Assembly: GCA_905203195.1 (NCBI GenBank)
Contig: CAJKVD010000022.1
Location: 1-8,547 of the forward strand
Direction: 5' to 3'
From: an uncultured Clostridium sp.
GTDB taxonomy: Bacteria > Bacillota > Clostridia > TANB77 > CAG-508
DNA length: 8,547 nt
Within the stretch, counting starts at the first letter, position 1; the number at the start of each line of letters is the position of its first letter. Under the pieces are notes generated by a model. That model worked only from the letters and a program-made list of their open reading frames with translations. It was not told the origin of the DNA and searched no databases. Below are positions 1 through 4,799 of the stretch, in pieces. A program made the translations under genes and the position numbers.

Positions 1-195
1 AATATATATAACTTTGCAAGCAATGAGGCAGAATGGACACTGGAAAAAACTTCCTTCGACTACAATCCTTGTGCCTACAGGGGAGGCTTTTACTGCATTA
101 CAGGCTCTACCTATCCAGCCTCTTACCGCAATAGCGATGGGACGACCAATGACCACGACTACATTGATTTTCGCGCTACACTTTATGTAAACTGA
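1..195 (+). CDS. C-terminal end of FGE/C-type-lectin-fold protein, candidate DGR target (5' end outside window)
   Basis: This is the last 64 codons and TGA stop of a gene that enters from the left edge in frame 1. The peptide has the landmarks of the C-terminal half of the formylglycine-generating-enzyme/SUMF1-like C-type lectin fold, in order: NEAEWTLE (matching the usual GN.WEW), YRGGFY (usual RGGSW), PASYRN (usual SRR or R.R), and DFRATLYVN at the end (usual GFR..L). No enzyme activity can be claimed. Many proteins with this fold are ligand-binding surface or phage proteins, and the fold is the commonest scaffold of DGR targets. By my count GC is about 44% (85/195), well above the flanking genes, and 40 of the last 48 sense codons end in C or T although the other genes here strongly prefer A. 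The N-terminal part, any signal peptide and the promoter are not visible. An ordinary SUMF1-like surface protein is the alternative. Confidence 0.7.
   Translation, partial: NIYNFASNEAEWTLEKTSFDYNPCAYRGGFYCITGSTYPASYRNSDGTTNDHDYIDFRATLYVN
58..195 (+). other. Candidate DGR variable region (VR)
   Basis: DGR mutagenesis changes adenines of a template repeat. Template codons of the AAY type therefore become NNY codons specifying N, Y, S, D, H, F, C, I, T, A, G and similar residues. Here the surface-loop positions between the fold landmarks are filled by such codons: GCC TAC before RGG, TTT TAC TGC ATT after it, ACC TAT before PAS, AAT AGC GAT after PASYR, and GAC CAC GAC TAC ATT GAT before FRATLY. 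The landmark residues (RGG, GS, PAS, FRA) use codons a template would hold constant. Boundaries are approximate. No template repeat, initiation-of-mutagenic-homing pair or reverse transcriptase lies in the window, so any partner would be upstream or elsewhere. The call rests on codon pattern and fold only. Confidence 0.42.
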
Positions 196-210
196 AAGCT
201 AAAGCCGTGA

Positions 211-241
211 TTATAAAACAGGCGAGAGAGTCATTTTATAA
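211..241 (+). repeat. Inverted repeat, hairpin 1 of the 3' structured block
   Basis: TTATAAAA (211-218) is the perfect reverse complement of TTTTATAA (234-241), with a 15-nt purine-rich loop. It lies 15 nt after the lectin-fold stop codon. It is AT-only and therefore weak by itself, but it is the first of four consecutive hairpins. Confidence 0.4.
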
Positions 242-262
242 CTGGTAAATTAAATATAAGAC

Positions 263-289
263 CCTCTAGCGAATGAAATACGCTAGAGG
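263..289 (+). repeat. Perfect 9-bp hairpin (hairpin 2)
   Basis: CCTCTAGCG (263-271) pairs perfectly with CGCTAGAGG (281-289) around a 9-nt loop. It contains five or more G-C pairs in an otherwise AT-rich stretch, so chance is unlikely. No T-tract follows, so it is not an intrinsic terminator. A GC-rich hairpin or cruciform shortly downstream of the variable region is a known requirement for efficient target recognition in the Bordetella phage DGR. This one is farther from the coding end and has a larger loop, so equivalence is only a suggestion. Confidence 0.6.
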
Positions 290-290
290 C

Positions 291-362
291 AGGTGAAAAA
301 TTGAAAAACAGGATTTATCATAAACTTGTTTATGGAAAATCCAGAAATACAATTTTTCACCT
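291..362 (+). repeat. 72-nt nested inverted repeat (hairpin 3)
   Basis: Three stems nest around one axis. AGGTGAAAAATTG (291-303) pairs with 350-362 over 13 bp. GGATTT (311-316) pairs with AAATCC (337-342). CATAAAC (319-325) pairs with GTTTATG (328-334), realistically 6 bp with a 4-nt loop. The interruptions are symmetrical, a 7/7 and a 2/2 internal loop, and the 7/7 loop is nearly all A on both sides. The two 35-nt arms therefore match at 27 of 35 positions by my count. Such symmetry indicates a folded RNA or a DNA structure, not a coding sequence. Confidence 0.65.
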
Positions 363-370
363 GGTGGTAG

Positions 371-396
371 CGCTACCTAGAGGTAGCGTTTTTTTT
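371..396 (+). terminator. Rho-independent terminator after the lectin-fold gene and hairpin block
   Basis: CGCTACCT (371-378) pairs with AGGTAGCG (381-388), realistically a 7-bp stem with loop TAGA, followed at once by eight T (389-396). It is a textbook intrinsic terminator on the + strand and would end transcripts from the lectin-fold gene through the structured block. An extra GGTAGC at 366-371 makes a 12-bp palindrome with 372-377, and the T-tract can itself pair with GCCAAAAAAA at 406-415. Confidence 0.85.
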
Positions 397-415
397 GGCT
401 TTCAGGCCAAAAAAA
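390..415 (+). repeat. Inverted repeat overlapping the terminator T-tract
   Basis: TTTTTTTGGC (390-399) is the exact reverse complement of GCCAAAAAAA (406-415), with loop TTTCAG. It shares the T-tract with the terminator just upstream. It may help terminate transcription from either side or protect the 3' end, but no clear promoter for the next gene is visible in 397-466. Confidence 0.5.
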
Positions 416-479
416 CGGACCGTGCTAACTTTATACAAACAAGAAACAAACAATCAAAAAATAATGAAGGAGGTAGAAA

Positions 480-761
480 ATGGGATTTAGTAAAATGTTA
501 GAATTATTACAAGAAAAAAATAAAGGATACATAATATTGGCAAATGCAGGAGCATTTTATTTAGCCAGAGGAAAAGATGCAGTAATAATGTTTGAAATAG
601 AATTGGAAAACAAATCAAAAATAAAGGTAATAGGATATAACAAAATAGCAGACAAATGTTATAAAGAATTAGAAAAAGAAGATACAATATGGATAGAAGG
701 AAGAATAGAAGAAAAACAAATAGAAATCAAACAAATAAAAAAATCGTGCGCAACCACTTGA
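480..761 (+). CDS. Chimeric small protein: MutS-I-like (DGR MSL-type) N-terminus joined to a partial SSB-like OB fold
   Basis: The 93-aa product starts at ATG 480 behind a near-perfect ribosome site AAGGAGGT (467-474). Residues 12-36 contain KGYIILANAGAFYLARGKDA, which fits the MutS domain I core (pattern ..F..GdFYe.f..DA). It closely recalls the MutS-like (MSL) accessory proteins found beside reverse transcriptases in some clostridial DGRs. Those proteins normally continue well past this point with a Cys-containing CKVG-type segment that is absent here. From about residue 38 the character changes: IKVIGYNKIADKCYKEL (48-64) and IWIEGRIEEKQIEIKQI (70-86) look like strands 3-5 of an SSB-type OB fold, whose usual N-terminal strands are missing. 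I infer a junction near nucleotides 582-595. The stop codon overlaps the -35 box of the infC promoter. It could be a functional novel small protein, a deletion scar or an assembly join. Confidence 0.6.
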   Translation: MGFSKMLELLQEKNKGYIILANAGAFYLARGKDAVIMFEIELENKSKIKVIGYNKIADKCYKELEKEDTIWIEGRIEEKQIEIKQIKKSCATT

Positions 762-785
762 CAAAAGCGAAAAATATGATATAAT
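758..785 (+). promoter_or_regulatory. Consensus extended -10 vegetative promoter of the infC operon
   Basis: TTGACA (758-763) and TATAAT (780-785) are both perfect consensus hexamers separated by 16 nt, and TG at 777-778 makes an extended -10. Transcription should begin around 791-793. The -35 box overlaps the TGA stop of the preceding small gene. Confidence 0.92.
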
Positions 786-790
786 AGACT

Positions 791-922
791 CTGTTACAAG
801 AAGAAGACAAACTTCTCACCTTATCCAAAGGAAAAAGGTTATACAAAAAAATATTAAAAATAAAAAATAATAATTTTTGTATAGAGGAGAATTGACTTGT
901 AACAAGAGTCAATTTTTTTTAT
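791..922 (+). promoter_or_regulatory. infC leader attenuator (L20 leader type) with competing antiterminator and terminator
   Basis: This ~130-nt leader precedes infC-rpmI-rplT. In Bacillus and relatives, excess ribosomal protein L20 binds such a leader and promotes premature termination. The pairings seen are AGAAG (802-806) with CTTCT (812-816), ACCTT (818-822) with AAGGT (835-839), and ATACAAAAA (841-849) with TTTTTGTAT (874-882). The key element is GTTACAAG (793-800), at the extreme 5' end of the transcript, which is the exact complement of CTTGTAAC (896-903). CTC 789-791 may extend it to GAG 906-908. That long-range helix would disrupt the terminator hairpin at 890-914. L20 control is inferred from gene order and architecture. 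The binding site itself was not verified. Confidence 0.82.
890..920 (+). terminator. Attenuator terminator in the infC leader
   Basis: AATTGACT (890-897) pairs perfectly with AGTCAATT (907-914) around a 9-nt loop, and the run of T continues to 920. It lies 2 nt before the infC ribosome site, so terminated transcripts would carry no infC start. Its 5' arm and loop are the partner of the antiterminator strand at 793-800. Confidence 0.87.
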
Positions 923-936
923 GGAGGTGTTTTAAT

Positions 937-1446
937 ATAAAACAAGAATTACCTATTAATGGACAAATAAGAGAAAAAGAAGTTCAAGTTATCGGAGCAA
1001 ATGGAGAAAAGCTAGGAGTTATGGCAACAAATGCAGCATTAGAACTAGCAGGAAAAAGCAACTTAGACTTAGTAGTAGTTGCACCAAACAGCAAACCAGT
1101 AGTTTGCAAAATTATGAATTACGGAAAATACAAATTTGAGCAAGCAAAAAAAGAAAAAGAAGCAAAGAAAAAACAAAAAATATTAGAAGTAAAAGAATTA
1201 AGAGTTACTCCAAATATCGAAGAACACGACTTTGGATTCAAATCTAAAAACGCAAGAAAATTTTTAGAAGCAGGAAACAAAGTAAAAATCACACTACGTT
1301 TTAGAGGAAGAGAAGTAAACAATGTAAAATCAGGAGAAATAGTACTAAAAAAATTCATTGAAGAACTTCAAGACATAGCAACAGTCGAAAAACAACCAAA
1401 ACTAGAAGGTAGAAATATGTTTACGATTTTATCAAAAAAAGCATAA
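937..1446 (+). CDS. infC: Translation initiation factor IF-3, with an AUA start codon
   Basis: IF3 binds the 30S subunit, prevents premature 50S joining and checks the start codon and initiator tRNA. The 169-aa product has the usual length. The IF3-N domain runs from INGQIREKEVQVI through LVVVAPNSKPVVCKIMNYGKYK (residues ~8-70), a Lys/Glu-rich linker helix follows (~70-88), and the IF3-C domain begins at KELRVTPNIEEHD (~90) and includes KITLRFRGRE, ending near ILSKKA. The start is ATA at 937: GGAGGTG (923-929) lies 7 nt upstream, the homologous N-terminus begins here, and no in-frame ATG or GTG lies between that site and the coding start. A TTG at 877 is in frame but sits inside the leader hairpins upstream of the ribosome site. 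IF3 genes are known for non-AUG starts that let IF3 repress its own translation. It is first gene of the infC-rpmI-rplT operon. Confidence 0.95.
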   Translation: MKQELPINGQIREKEVQVIGANGEKLGVMATNAALELAGKSNLDLVVVAPNSKPVVCKIMNYGKYKFEQAKKEKEAKKKQKILEVKELRVTPNIEEHDFGFKSKNARKFLEAGNKVKITLRFRGREVNNVKSGEIVLKKFIEELQDIATVEKQPKLEGRNMFTILSKKA

Positions 1447-1479
1447 AATAAAAATCAAAACGAAAGGGAGGAAAAACCA

Positions 1480-1683
1480 ATGGCAAAATTAAAAACAAAC
1501 AGAGCAGCTAATAAAAGATATGGATTAACAGCAACAGGAAAAGTAAAAAGAACAAAATCAAATAGAAGACATTTATTAGCAAACAAAACAAGTAGACAAA
1601 GAAAATCAGGAAAAGTATTAGATGCTTATGCTGATAAATCATGCAAAAAAACAATCAAAAAATTACTACCATATGGTGGATAA
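1480..1683 (+). CDS. rpmI: 50S ribosomal protein L35 (bL35)
   Basis: The 67-aa very basic protein belongs to the bL35 family: MAKLKTNRAANKRY at the start, a TATGKVKR segment at residues 17-24, HLLANKTSRQ (31-40), and a closing KKTIKKLLPYGG. Family length is about 64-67 aa. It folds into the large subunit next to 23S rRNA. ATG 1480 has GGGAGG at 1466-1471 with ideal spacing. It sits 33 nt after infC and 38 nt before rplT with no promoter or terminator visible between, so it is co-transcribed with both and should share the L20-dependent leader control. Confidence 0.97.
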   Translation: MAKLKTNRAANKRYGLTATGKVKRTKSNRRHLLANKTSRQRKSGKVLDAYADKSCKKTIKKLLPYGG

Positions 1684-1721
1684 TCAATTAGAAAACAATC
1701 AAAATAAGGAAGGTGAAAAAA

Positions 1722-2072
1722 ATGGCAAGAGTAAAAACAGCTAGAACAACAAGAGCAAGACATAAAAAAATACTAAAACAAGCAAAAGGATATTATGGTG
1801 CAAAACACTATAGATTTAGAAATGCAAACCAAGCAGTAATGAAATCTTTATCATATGCATATGTAGGAAGAAAAGACAAAAAAAGCAATTTCAGAAAATT
1901 ATGGATAGCAAGAATCAATGCAGCAGCAAGAATGAATGGAACAACATATAGCAAAATGATAGCAGGACTAAAAAAAGCAAATGTAACAATAAACAGAAAA
2001 ATGTTATCAGACATAGCTATAACAGATCCAAAAGCATTCAGCGAATTAGCAGAAGTTGCAAAAAAAGCTTAA
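1722..2072 (+). CDS. rplT: 50S ribosomal protein L20 (bL20)
   Basis: The 116-aa basic protein matches bL20 throughout: [42 protein letters not shown], cited here only by its start, with YVGRKDKK (residues ~47-54), [11 protein letters not shown] (~60-70) and a C-terminal domain that carries [16 protein letters not shown]20 is an early 23S rRNA assembly protein and, in Firmicutes, the autogenous repressor of this operon through the leader. The ATG at 1722 is chosen because the upstream in-frame GTG (1713) is part of the ribosome site GGAAGGTG and because family members begin MARVK. The gene is followed by an intrinsic terminator at 2107. Confidence 0.97.
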   Translation: MARVKTARTTRARHKKILKQAKGYYGAKHYRFRNANQAVMKSLSYAYVGRKDKKSNFRKLWIARINAAARMNGTTYSKMIAGLKKANVTINRKMLSDIAITDPKAFSELAEVAKKA

Positions 2073-2106
2073 TTATAACATTAAGTAGAAAATCGACAAA
2101 AATATG

Positions 2107-2139
2107 GAGACAATTTTTAAAGTTGTCTCTTTTTATTTT
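2107..2139 (+). terminator. Intrinsic terminator of the infC-rpmI-rplT operon
   Basis: GAGACAA (2107-2113) pairs with TTGTCTC (2123-2129) around a 9-nt loop, followed by TTTTTATTTT (2130-2139). It ends the ribosomal operon 34 nt after rplT. The next gene starts only 22 nt later with no convincing promoter between, so its expression probably depends on read-through. Confidence 0.85.
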
Positions 2140-2160
2140 AAAAATTAGAAGGAGTAAAAA

Positions 2161-2661
2161 ATGAACAAAAAGCAAATATATGAATATATAAAAAACAAAC
2201 GAATATGGTATGAAATCACAGAACACAAAGCAGTATATAGCATGTCAGAAATATCTGAGGTAGAAATACCATATCCGGAATCAGACGCAAAAAACTTATT
2301 TGTAAGAGATGACAAAAAAGAAAACTACTATTTAATAACAGTAAGAGGAAATAAAAGAGTAAACCTAAAAGAATTCAGAAAAGAAAATAACACAAGACCA
2401 TTAAGTTTTGCATCAGAAAAAGAATTGAAAGAGATAATACAAATTCTACCAGGCTCTGTATCACCATTAGGAATTTTAAACGATACAGAAAATAAAGTAA
2501 AAGTTTTTATAGATAAAGAATTCGTTGAAAAAACATATATTATAGGAATACATCCAAATGATAATACAGCAACAATATGGCTAAAAACCCAAGATTTAAT
2601 TAATATTATAAAAGAACATGGAAATAAAGTTGAACTAGTAGAAATAAAAGAAGTAAATTAA
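2161..2661 (+). CDS. YbaK/ProX-family aminoacyl-tRNA editing protein (prolyl-tRNA editing domain)
   Basis: The 166-aa protein matches free-standing homologues of the prolyl-tRNA synthetase insertion domain (ProX/PrdX group), which hydrolyse mischarged tRNA, typically Ala-tRNA(Pro). Visible family marks are an N-terminal YEITEHKAVYSMSE (residues 17-30), KNLFVRDDKKENYYLI (44-59) with the acyl-tRNA-handling lysine region, LPGSVSPLGI (96-105) and a closing strand pair FIDKEF (116-121) and GIHPNDNTATIWL (129-141). Length fits the ~160-170 aa family. ATG 2161 has GAAGGAG at 2148-2154. It lies directly behind the ribosomal operon terminator and converges with the minus-strand spoVA operon. The exact substrate cannot be told from sequence: Ala-tRNA(Pro) is likeliest, Cys-tRNA(Pro) possible. 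Confidence 0.9.
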   Translation: MNKKQIYEYIKNKRIWYEITEHKAVYSMSEISEVEIPYPESDAKNLFVRDDKKENYYLITVRGNKRVNLKEFRKENNTRPLSFASEKELKEIIQILPGSVSPLGILNDTENKVKVFIDKEFVEKTYIIGIHPNDNTATIWLKTQDLINIIKEHGNKVELVEIKEVN

Positions 2662-2803
2662 TACCAAATTTCAAGCAAGAATTTTGGATTTAAAAACAAA
2701 ATAAAATCAATACCACTATATGCAGCATTTTTATTAAAATAAAATGAATAAAAAATAAAAAAACATAAACTACTCTAAAATCTTTTAAGGTTTCATTGCC
2801 AGA

Positions 2804-2840
2804 TAAAAGGTAAGACCATCCAAATAGGATGGCCTTTTTA
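2804..2840 (+). terminator. Terminator between convergent genes
   Basis: CCATCC (2816-2821) pairs with GGATGG (2827-2832) around loop AAATA, and the helix can continue as AAAAGG (2804-2809) with CCTTTT (2833-2838) across a 5-nt bulge. The T-rich 3' side suits the + strand gene ending at 2661. On the minus strand the same structure ends CCTTTTAT, so it may also serve the spoVA operon. Apart from this, 2662-2862 shows only AT-rich sequence. Confidence 0.75.
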
Positions 2841-2862
2841 TTTCATAATGCAATTAAAAAAT

Positions 2863-3255
2863 TTACTGTTTTTTCATTTTAGGCTTAGAAATCAAAGAAG
2901 CAAGGTATCCAAAGAAGACTGCAGCAGCAATACCACCAGCAGCAGCTTTAACACCACCAGTAAAAGCACCAACAATACCAGACTGTTTAACACTCTCAAT
3001 AGCACCTTTAGCCAAGTTGTAACCAAAACCAGTCAAAGGAACAGTAGCACCAGCACCAGCAAAATTGACAAGATACTGATAAATACCAAGACCACCTAAA
3101 ATAGCACCAGTAGTAACAAAAATAACTAAAACACGAGCAGGAGTAAGCTTAGTTTTATCAATTAAAATTTGGCCAATAACACAAAGAAGTCCACCAACAA
3201 CAAAACACTTTAAAAGAGATGGCCAAGCAAACACTTCAGCCCAATTTAAACCCAT
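2863..3255 (-). CDS. spoVAE: Stage V sporulation protein AE (SpoVAE, AEb type)
   Basis: This 130-aa membrane protein is one component of the SpoVA channel that loads dipicolinic acid into the forespore and releases it at germination. Hydrophobic segments lie at about residues 14-32 (with the family motif GQILID), 40-62 and 100-123. The signature FAGAGATVPLTGFGYNLAKG (65-84) lies between the second and third. Nearly the same motif occurs in the SpoVAC encoded upstream, showing that the two subunits are paralogues. The C-terminus ends in a basic tail KPKMKKQ. ATG 3255 follows a G-rich ribosome site (GGGGG, about 9 nt upstream). It is the last gene of the operon, 37 nt after spoVAD. Transcription by a forespore sigma factor is expected from the family, but no promoter lies directly before it. 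Confidence 0.95.
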   Translation of the reverse strand: MGLNWAEVFAWPSLLKCFVVGGLLCVIGQILIDKTKLTPARVLVIFVTTGAILGGLGIYQYLVNFAGAGATVPLTGFGYNLAKGAIESVKQSGIVGAFTGGVKAAAGGIAAAVFFGYLASLISKPKMKKQ

Positions 3256-3292
3256 AAAATAACCCCCAATCTATAAAAAATAATACAAATAT

Positions 3293-4294
3293 TTAAACCT
3301 CAATACTAATAGCATGAGCAATGCCAGGGATACTCTCACCCTGTTGAGAGCTAGTAGAATTCATCAAAGCACCAGTAGCAATAAGAAGAAGCTTTTTAAT
3401 TTTTCTATCACGCAATTGTTTAAAAAAATAGCCAGAAAAAACAGAACCACAGCAACCACAACCACTACCACCAGAATGAGTATCTTGTTCAGACTTATCA
3501 AAAATAAGAACACCACAATCATTATAATTAGACCTAATATTATAGCCCTGAGAACGCATAATATCTATAGCTATATTTTTACCAATATATCCTAAATCAC
3601 CACTAATAATAGCATCATAATAACTAGGATTTCTACCAGTATCTAAAAAGTGAGTGACTAAGGTATCACAAAAAGCCGGAGCCATAGCAGCACCCATATT
3701 ATTAGCATCTTTAATACCCATGTCAACAATTTTACCAGGTGTAAAACAAGTAATAAAAGGCCCCTGGCCAGATTTAGTCAAAACAGCAGCACCAGAACCA
3801 GTAACAGTCCATTGAGCAGAAGGGGGACGTTGATTTCCCAACTCCAAAGGAAAGCGGAATTGCTTTTCTGCACTACAAAAATGACTAGATGTTGCACAAA
3901 GCACATTTTCAGCAAAACTTTCAACACACATTGCACCCAAGCACATAGATTCAACAAAAGTAGAACAAGCACCAAAAACTCCAAAAAAAGGAATATTTAA
4001 TTCACGAAGTCCAAAACTAGACGAAATACATTGATTAAGCAAATCACCAGCAAAACAGCAATCTATTTTATCAGAAGGGACACCAGATTTATTAATAACA
4101 GTATTTACAGTTTCCTTTATAATTTTACTTTCAGCTTTTTCCCAAGTCTTTTCTCCCCAAAACTCATCATCTAAAGTCTGATCAAAATATTTAGAAAGAG
4201 GACCCTGAGCCTCTTTAGGACCAACAATACTTGCACATTCCAAAATTGTAGGAGGTGCATCAAATTGAATAGTCTGCTTACCTATTTTTTTCAA
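3293..4294 (-). CDS. spoVAD: Stage V sporulation protein AD (SpoVAD), dipicolinate-binding thiolase-fold subunit
   Basis: The 333-aa protein has the thiolase-like fold of SpoVAD, the SpoVA subunit that binds dipicolinic acid on the outer face of the inner membrane. Motifs using the chosen start are KIGKQT at the N-terminus, FAGDLLNQ (residues 81-88), FGACST (107-112) with the thiolase-position Cys110, ATSSH (134-138), RFPLE (147-151), TVTGSGA (163-169), MGAAMAP (200-206), SGDLG (231-235), NDCGVLI (258-264) and SGGSGCGC (274-281). I chose TTG 4294 over the in-frame TTG at 4303 because AGGAG lies directly against 4303 but 9 nt from 4294, and because the resulting MKKIGKQT matches the MKLTGKQT-type start known for the family. 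The gene lies 25 nt after spoVAC and is followed by spoVAE, the minimal clostridial AC-AD-AE arrangement. Confidence 0.96.
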   Translation of the reverse strand: MKKIGKQTIQFDAPPTILECASIVGPKEAQGPLSKYFDQTLDDEFWGEKTWEKAESKIIKETVNTVINKSGVPSDKIDCCFAGDLLNQCISSSFGLRELNIPFFGVFGACSTFVESMCLGAMCVESFAENVLCATSSHFCSAEKQFRFPLELGNQRPPSAQWTVTGSGAAVLTKSGQGPFITCFTPGKIVDMGIKDANNMGAAMAPAFCDTLVTHFLDTGRNPSYYDAIISGDLGYIGKNIAIDIMRSQGYNIRSNYNDCGVLIFDKSEQDTHSGGSGCGCCGSVFSGYFFKQLRDRKIKKLLLIATGALMNSTSSQQGESIPGIAHAISIEV

Positions 4295-4319
4295 AAAAAT
4301 CAACTCCTAACCATAAAAA

Positions 4320-4799
4320 TTAAACTAATGTAATAGACTGTGTATTAAACAATAAATAAACAAGTCCAACAATAATAGATGTAGATATACCAAAAACTAA
4401 AACAGGACCAGCCACAGTAAACATTTTACCACCAACACCCATTACATAGCCTTCTGATTTATATTCCATAGCAGGAGAAACAATAGAATTTGCAAAACCT
4501 GTAATAGGAATTAAAGAACCAGCACCAGCAAATTTACCTATTTTATTAAAAATATTTAATCCAGTCAAAAACGCAGAAATACCAATCAAAATAATAGAAA
4601 CAATAGTACCAGACATAGCAGTATCAAAACCACGAGCCTTGCATATATTAGAAATAATTTGACCAATGGTACAAATTAATCCACCAACCCAAAAAGCATT
4701 AAAGCAATCTTTCCAAATAGGAGAATTAGGAGACTTTTTTTCTACATATTCTTGATATTTTTGTTTACTTTCAATTGGATTAGAATAATTAGAATTCAT
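4320..4799 (-). CDS. spoVAC: Stage V sporulation protein AC (SpoVAC)
   Basis: The 159-aa integral membrane protein matches SpoVAC, a SpoVA channel subunit reported to behave as a mechanosensitive channel in Bacillus. After a ~30-residue polar, cytoplasmic-looking N-terminus come hydrophobic segments at about 34-51 (FWVGGLICTIGQIIS), 62-84 and 128-150. The conserved FAGAGSLIPITGFANSI (90-106) is shared with SpoVAE. ATG 4799 abuts the TAG stop of the dodecin-like gene with no gap (stop occupies 4800-4802), and its ribosome site AAAGGA lies inside that gene, implying translational coupling. spoVAA and spoVAB are absent from the block, as is usual in Clostridia. Confidence 0.95.
   Translation of the reverse strand: MNSNYSNPIESKQKYQEYVEKKSPNSPIWKDCFNAFWVGGLICTIGQIISNICKARGFDTAMSGTIVSIILIGISAFLTGLNIFNKIGKFAGAGSLIPITGFANSIVSPAMEYKSEGYVMGVGGKMFTVAGPVLVFGISTSIIVGLVYLLFNTQSITLV

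Noticed and set aside
196..479. Template repeat (TR) of a DGR in the non-coding interval
   Set aside because: No stretch there resembles the 58-195 sequence, and no AAC/AAT-rich homologue of it is visible anywhere in the window.
301..501. 66-aa open frame starting at TTG 301
   Set aside because: It runs through the nested hairpin and the terminator, has no ribosome site, and overlaps the real gene start at 480. Its codons follow the inverted repeats.
921..935. Four-codon mini-ORF ATG GAG GTG TTT TAA overlapping the infC ribosome site
   Set aside because: It is the ribosome site itself read as codons and has no Shine-Dalgarno sequence of its own. There is no sign of a coupled leader peptide.
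877..936. Extended infC reading frame from TTG 877
   Set aside because: It lies in the leader attenuator, upstream of the ribosome site, and adds residues with no family match. The ATA at 937 fits spacing and homology.
2662..2800. Possible remnant gene or small RNA between the tRNA-editing gene and the convergent terminator
   Set aside because: All frames are broken by stops within short distances. There is no promoter and no stable fold other than the terminator.
3314..3595. Plus-strand open frame opposite spoVAD, and similar ones at 2848-3099 and 3812-4000
   Set aside because: Thr/Ser/Asn-rich translations are the antisense shadow of the spoVA genes. They have no ribosome sites or family resemblance.
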